Made by a program: the position numbers and the translations under genes | The notes under the pieces: generated by a model | The model's input: the letters and a program-made list of their open reading frames with translations, nothing else | Told to the model about the DNA's origin: nothing | Databases searched by the model: none | NCBI RefSeq assembly: GCF_001270745.1 | Contig: NZ_KQ434752.1 | Span: 569,723-633,722 of the forward strand | Reading direction: 5' to 3' | Length of the DNA: 64,000 nucleotides | Origin: Jiangella muralis | GTDB lineage: Bacteria > Actinomycetota > Actinomycetes > Jiangellales > Jiangellaceae | Part shown: positions 62,550 through 64,000 of the stretch, piece by piece | Layout of the letters: every line of letters begins with the position of its first letter | How positions within the stretch are numbered: the stretch's first letter is position 1

Positions 62550-63017
62550 TCAGCGGCCGGCCGGGACCTCGATGAGATCGCCGGGGCGGATGTCGGCCGC
62601 CGAGGAGAGGCCGTTGAGCTCGATGATGGCGGCGACCGTCTCGCGCGGGTCGGCCGTGGGTGCGACGTCGGTGGCGAGCTGCCACAGGGTGTCGCCGCCG
62701 CGGACCTCGACCGTGGTGACGGCGGCGCCCCCGGTCGAGCCGGCCGGGGCGGCGCCGCCGTCCCAGGGGCGGACGAACGCCAGCGCGCCGGCGACGACGA
62801 GCAGCAGCCAGGCCAGCCCGACGACGACGCGGCCGCGGCGGGTGAGGCGCGAGCCGTGCAGGGACGGCTCGGCCGAGCCCACGCACGCGACCGGCTCCGG
62901 ACGGCCCGCGGGACGCCGGCGCGCCACGTGCCGGCGCGGCGGAGCGTCGATGCGCTCCGGCTCGATGACCACGCGCGCGCGGGTCTCGAACGGCGGGATG
63001 TAGGTCGTCGTCGCCAT
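62550..63017 (-). CDS. LysM-domain protein, SOS-linked (ChiZ/YneA-like position)
   Basis: 155 aa from ATG at 63017. A basic cytoplasmic N-terminus, one membrane segment (VVVGLAWLLLVVAGALAFV) and a C-terminal LysM domain (VEVRGGDTLWQLATDVAPTA, LNGLSSAADIRPGDLIEVPA) for binding peptidoglycan. It diverges from lexA exactly as Rv2719c (ChiZ) does in mycobacteria and yneA does in Bacillus, both SOS-induced division inhibitors. A LexA-box-like site lies 19 nt upstream. The role as a division brake is inferred from this context. Confidence 0.88.
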   Translation of the reverse strand: MATTTYIPPFETRARVVIEPERIDAPPRRHVARRRPAGRPEPVACVGSAEPSLHGSRLTRRGRVVVGLAWLLLVVAGALAFVRPWDGGAAPAGSTGGAAVTTVEVRGGDTLWQLATDVAPTADPRETVAAIIELNGLSSAADIRPGDLIEVPAGR

Positions 63018-63035
63018 GGTCAGCCTCCGGTGTTG

Positions 63036-63051
63036 TCGCACAACCGTTCGA
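63036..63051. promoter_or_regulatory. LexA (SOS) box of the LysM gene
   Basis: TCGCACAACCGTTCGA, one mismatch from the actinobacterial SOS box TCGAAC-N4-GTTCGA. It lies 19 nt before the LysM start; a TACAGT -10 (minus strand, 63059-63064) is adjacent. Confidence 0.65.
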
Positions 63052-63106
63052 TAGAACGACTGTACGAATAGTTGTACACGCTGCCACTGACAGAGTCGAG
63101 ACACGT

Positions 63107-63147
63107 TCGAACAGATGTTTGATCGTGTCTTGCATTCCGGCTACTGT
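63107..63147 (+). promoter_or_regulatory. lexA promoter with overlapping SOS box
   Basis: TTGATC (63119-63124), 17-nt spacer, TACTGT (63142-63147) make a good promoter. The SOS box TCGAACAGATGTTTGA (63107-63122) overlaps the -35, so LexA binding blocks its own transcription. The leader to the GTG is about 60 nt. Confidence 0.8.
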
Positions 63148-63213
63148 GACCACATCAATCGACCCTGCGACCCGTTTTCGAACGGACGCATCGACCGCAC
63201 AGCCGGAGGTGGC

Positions 63214-63942
63214 GTGGTGGCCAACAACGACGACGACGAGCGCGGTGAGGCAGCCGTCGCCTCGGTGCACAGTTTCCCGGAGACCCACCAGCACCCGGCC
63301 GACCTCACGGTGCGGCAGCGCAAGGTGCTCGAGGTCATCCGGGAATCGGTGGGCCGTCGCGGCTACCCGCCCAGCATGCGCGAGATCGGCCAGGCCGCCG
63401 GCCTGTCCAGCCCGTCGAGCGTGGCCCACCAGCTCGGCGTGCTCGAGACGAAGGGCTACATCCGCCGCGACCCGCACCGCCCGCGCGCCCTCGAGGTGCT
63501 GCCGCCCGGCACCGCGCCCGGCGACTTCACCCGTCAGCTGATGGACGACGAAGAGAGCAACCTGCCGACGCCGTCGTACGTGCCGATGGTCGGGCGCATC
63601 GCCGCCGGTGGGCCGGTGCTGGCCGAGCAGGCGGTCGAGGACGTGTTCCCGCTGCCGCGCGAGCTGGTCGGCGAGGGCACGCTGTTCATGCTGCGCGTCG
63701 TCGGCGACTCCATGGTCGACGCGGCCATCTGCGACGGCGACTGGGTAGTCGTGCGGCAGCAACCGGTGGCCGAGAACGGCGAGATCGTCGCGGCGATGAT
63801 CGACGGCGAGGCGACGGTCAAGACCTTCAAGAAGCGCGACGGCCACATCTGGCTGCTCCCGCACAACTCCGACTACGAGCCCATCGACGGCGACGACGCC
63901 ACGGTGCTGGGCCGCGTGGTCGCGGTCATGCGCCGCATCTAA
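63214..63942 (+). CDS. lexA: LexA repressor
   Basis: 242 aa from GTG at 63214 (the next codon is also GTG); GGAGG lies 4-7 nt upstream, and reading from 63115 would run through the promoter. The N-terminal winged helix is [20 protein letters not shown] and [20 protein letters not shown]. The cleavage site is Ala-Gly in [13 protein letters not shown], and the Ser-Lys dyad is S in [11 protein letters not shown] and K in [10 protein letters not shown]. It represses SOS genes until RecA triggers self-cleavage. Confidence 0.97.
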   Translation: MVANNDDDERGEAAVASVHSFPETHQHPADLTVRQRKVLEVIRESVGRRGYPPSMREIGQAAGLSSPSSVAHQLGVLETKGYIRRDPHRPRALEVLPPGTAPGDFTRQLMDDEESNLPTPSYVPMVGRIAAGGPVLAEQAVEDVFPLPRELVGEGTLFMLRVVGDSMVDAAICDGDWVVVRQQPVAENGEIVAAMIDGEATVKTFKKRDGHIWLLPHNSDYEPIDGDDATVLGRVVAVMRRI

Positions 63943-64000
63943 GTACGTGTTGGGAAAGTGGTTCGGCGTGCCTGCGTGACTGATGTGATGAGTGTGGCGA

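Noticed and set aside
62434..62550. Tandem repeats read as a CRISPR array
   Set aside because: Units are directly adjacent with no variable spacers and no cas genes.
62089..63003. Overlapping plus-strand frames at the LysM locus
   Set aside because: Shadows of the LysM gene and of the tandem repeats.
63170..63190. Third SOS box around TTTTCGAACGGACG
   Set aside because: Only one half-site matches; the second half lacks GTTCGA/GTTTGA.

Overview
The window is chromosomal DNA of a high-GC actinomycete. The evidence is strongly G/C-ending codons, many GTG starts, 4-nt ATGA/GTGA gene overlaps, frequent leaderless promoters (TANNNT 6-8 nt before the start codon), a SARP-type regulator, a B12-dependent ribonucleotide reductase and DUF222/13E12, DUF3040 and DUF6412 genes. 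The overall gene order is that of Actinobacteria; the genus cannot be fixed from sequence alone. No tRNA, rRNA, CRISPR array, intact IS or prophage is visible.

Region by region. 1-5966: histidine genes on the minus strand (hisD-hisC-hisB, then hisH-methyltransferase-hisA/priA), split by an alpha/beta hydrolase on the plus strand. 5967-6369: a possible small RNA and the 3' remnant of a dead gene. 6370-10499: a SanA/YdcF-type membrane protein, an IclR-controlled 2-keto-3-deoxygluconate/KDPG operon (regulator, aldolase, kinase) with a perfect operator palindrome, and a CE7 acetyl esterase with its own palindrome. 10637-15172: YbaK, a membrane protein and dnaE. 15286-16134: a chorismate mutase fused to an unusual N-terminal domain, preceded by a stem-loop, a short Tyr/Phe-containing leader ORF and a promoter. 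16170-20842: a large SARP/AAA/TPR regulator divergent from a berberine-bridge-type FAD oxidase, with SARP-like direct repeats between them. 20835-26481: rluD-lspA-dksA/traR, yggU, and ileS controlled by a translational T-box.

26589-48944 is a long division and cell wall (dcw) cluster on the minus strand: mraZ-rsmH-ftsL-ftsI-murE-murF-mraY-murD-ftsW-murG-murC-ftsQ, then an insertion, then ftsZ-pgeF-sepF-yggT-divIVA. The insertion between ftsQ and ftsZ holds a DUF6412 gene, a second-type YidC/Oxa1 gene, a DUF222-HNH endonuclease gene and a small zinc-ribbon-like protein. Several cluster proteins carry low-complexity expansions (MurG, FtsI, the YidC-like protein, the DUF222 protein). The mraZ promoter carries an unusually long MraZ-box array.

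49573-54278 is a moxR-DUF58-transglutaminase operon. 54449-57680 holds a DUF3040 protein, a methyltransferase, an aldo/keto reductase and a spermidine-synthase-like protein. 57744-61239 is nrdR-nrdJ. 61347-62549 is a gene-free stretch with an AT-rich palindromic element, a perfect 21-bp inverted repeat and 30-bp tandem repeats. 62550-63942 is a divergent SOS pair, a LysM protein and lexA, with a LexA box on each side.

The main unifying theme is growth and division: envelope precursor synthesis, septation, SOS division control, deoxynucleotide supply and the replicative polymerase. The most unusual items are the chorismate mutase leader arrangement, the insertion in the dcw cluster, the expanded linkers, and the structured non-coding DNA at 61.9-62.5 kb.
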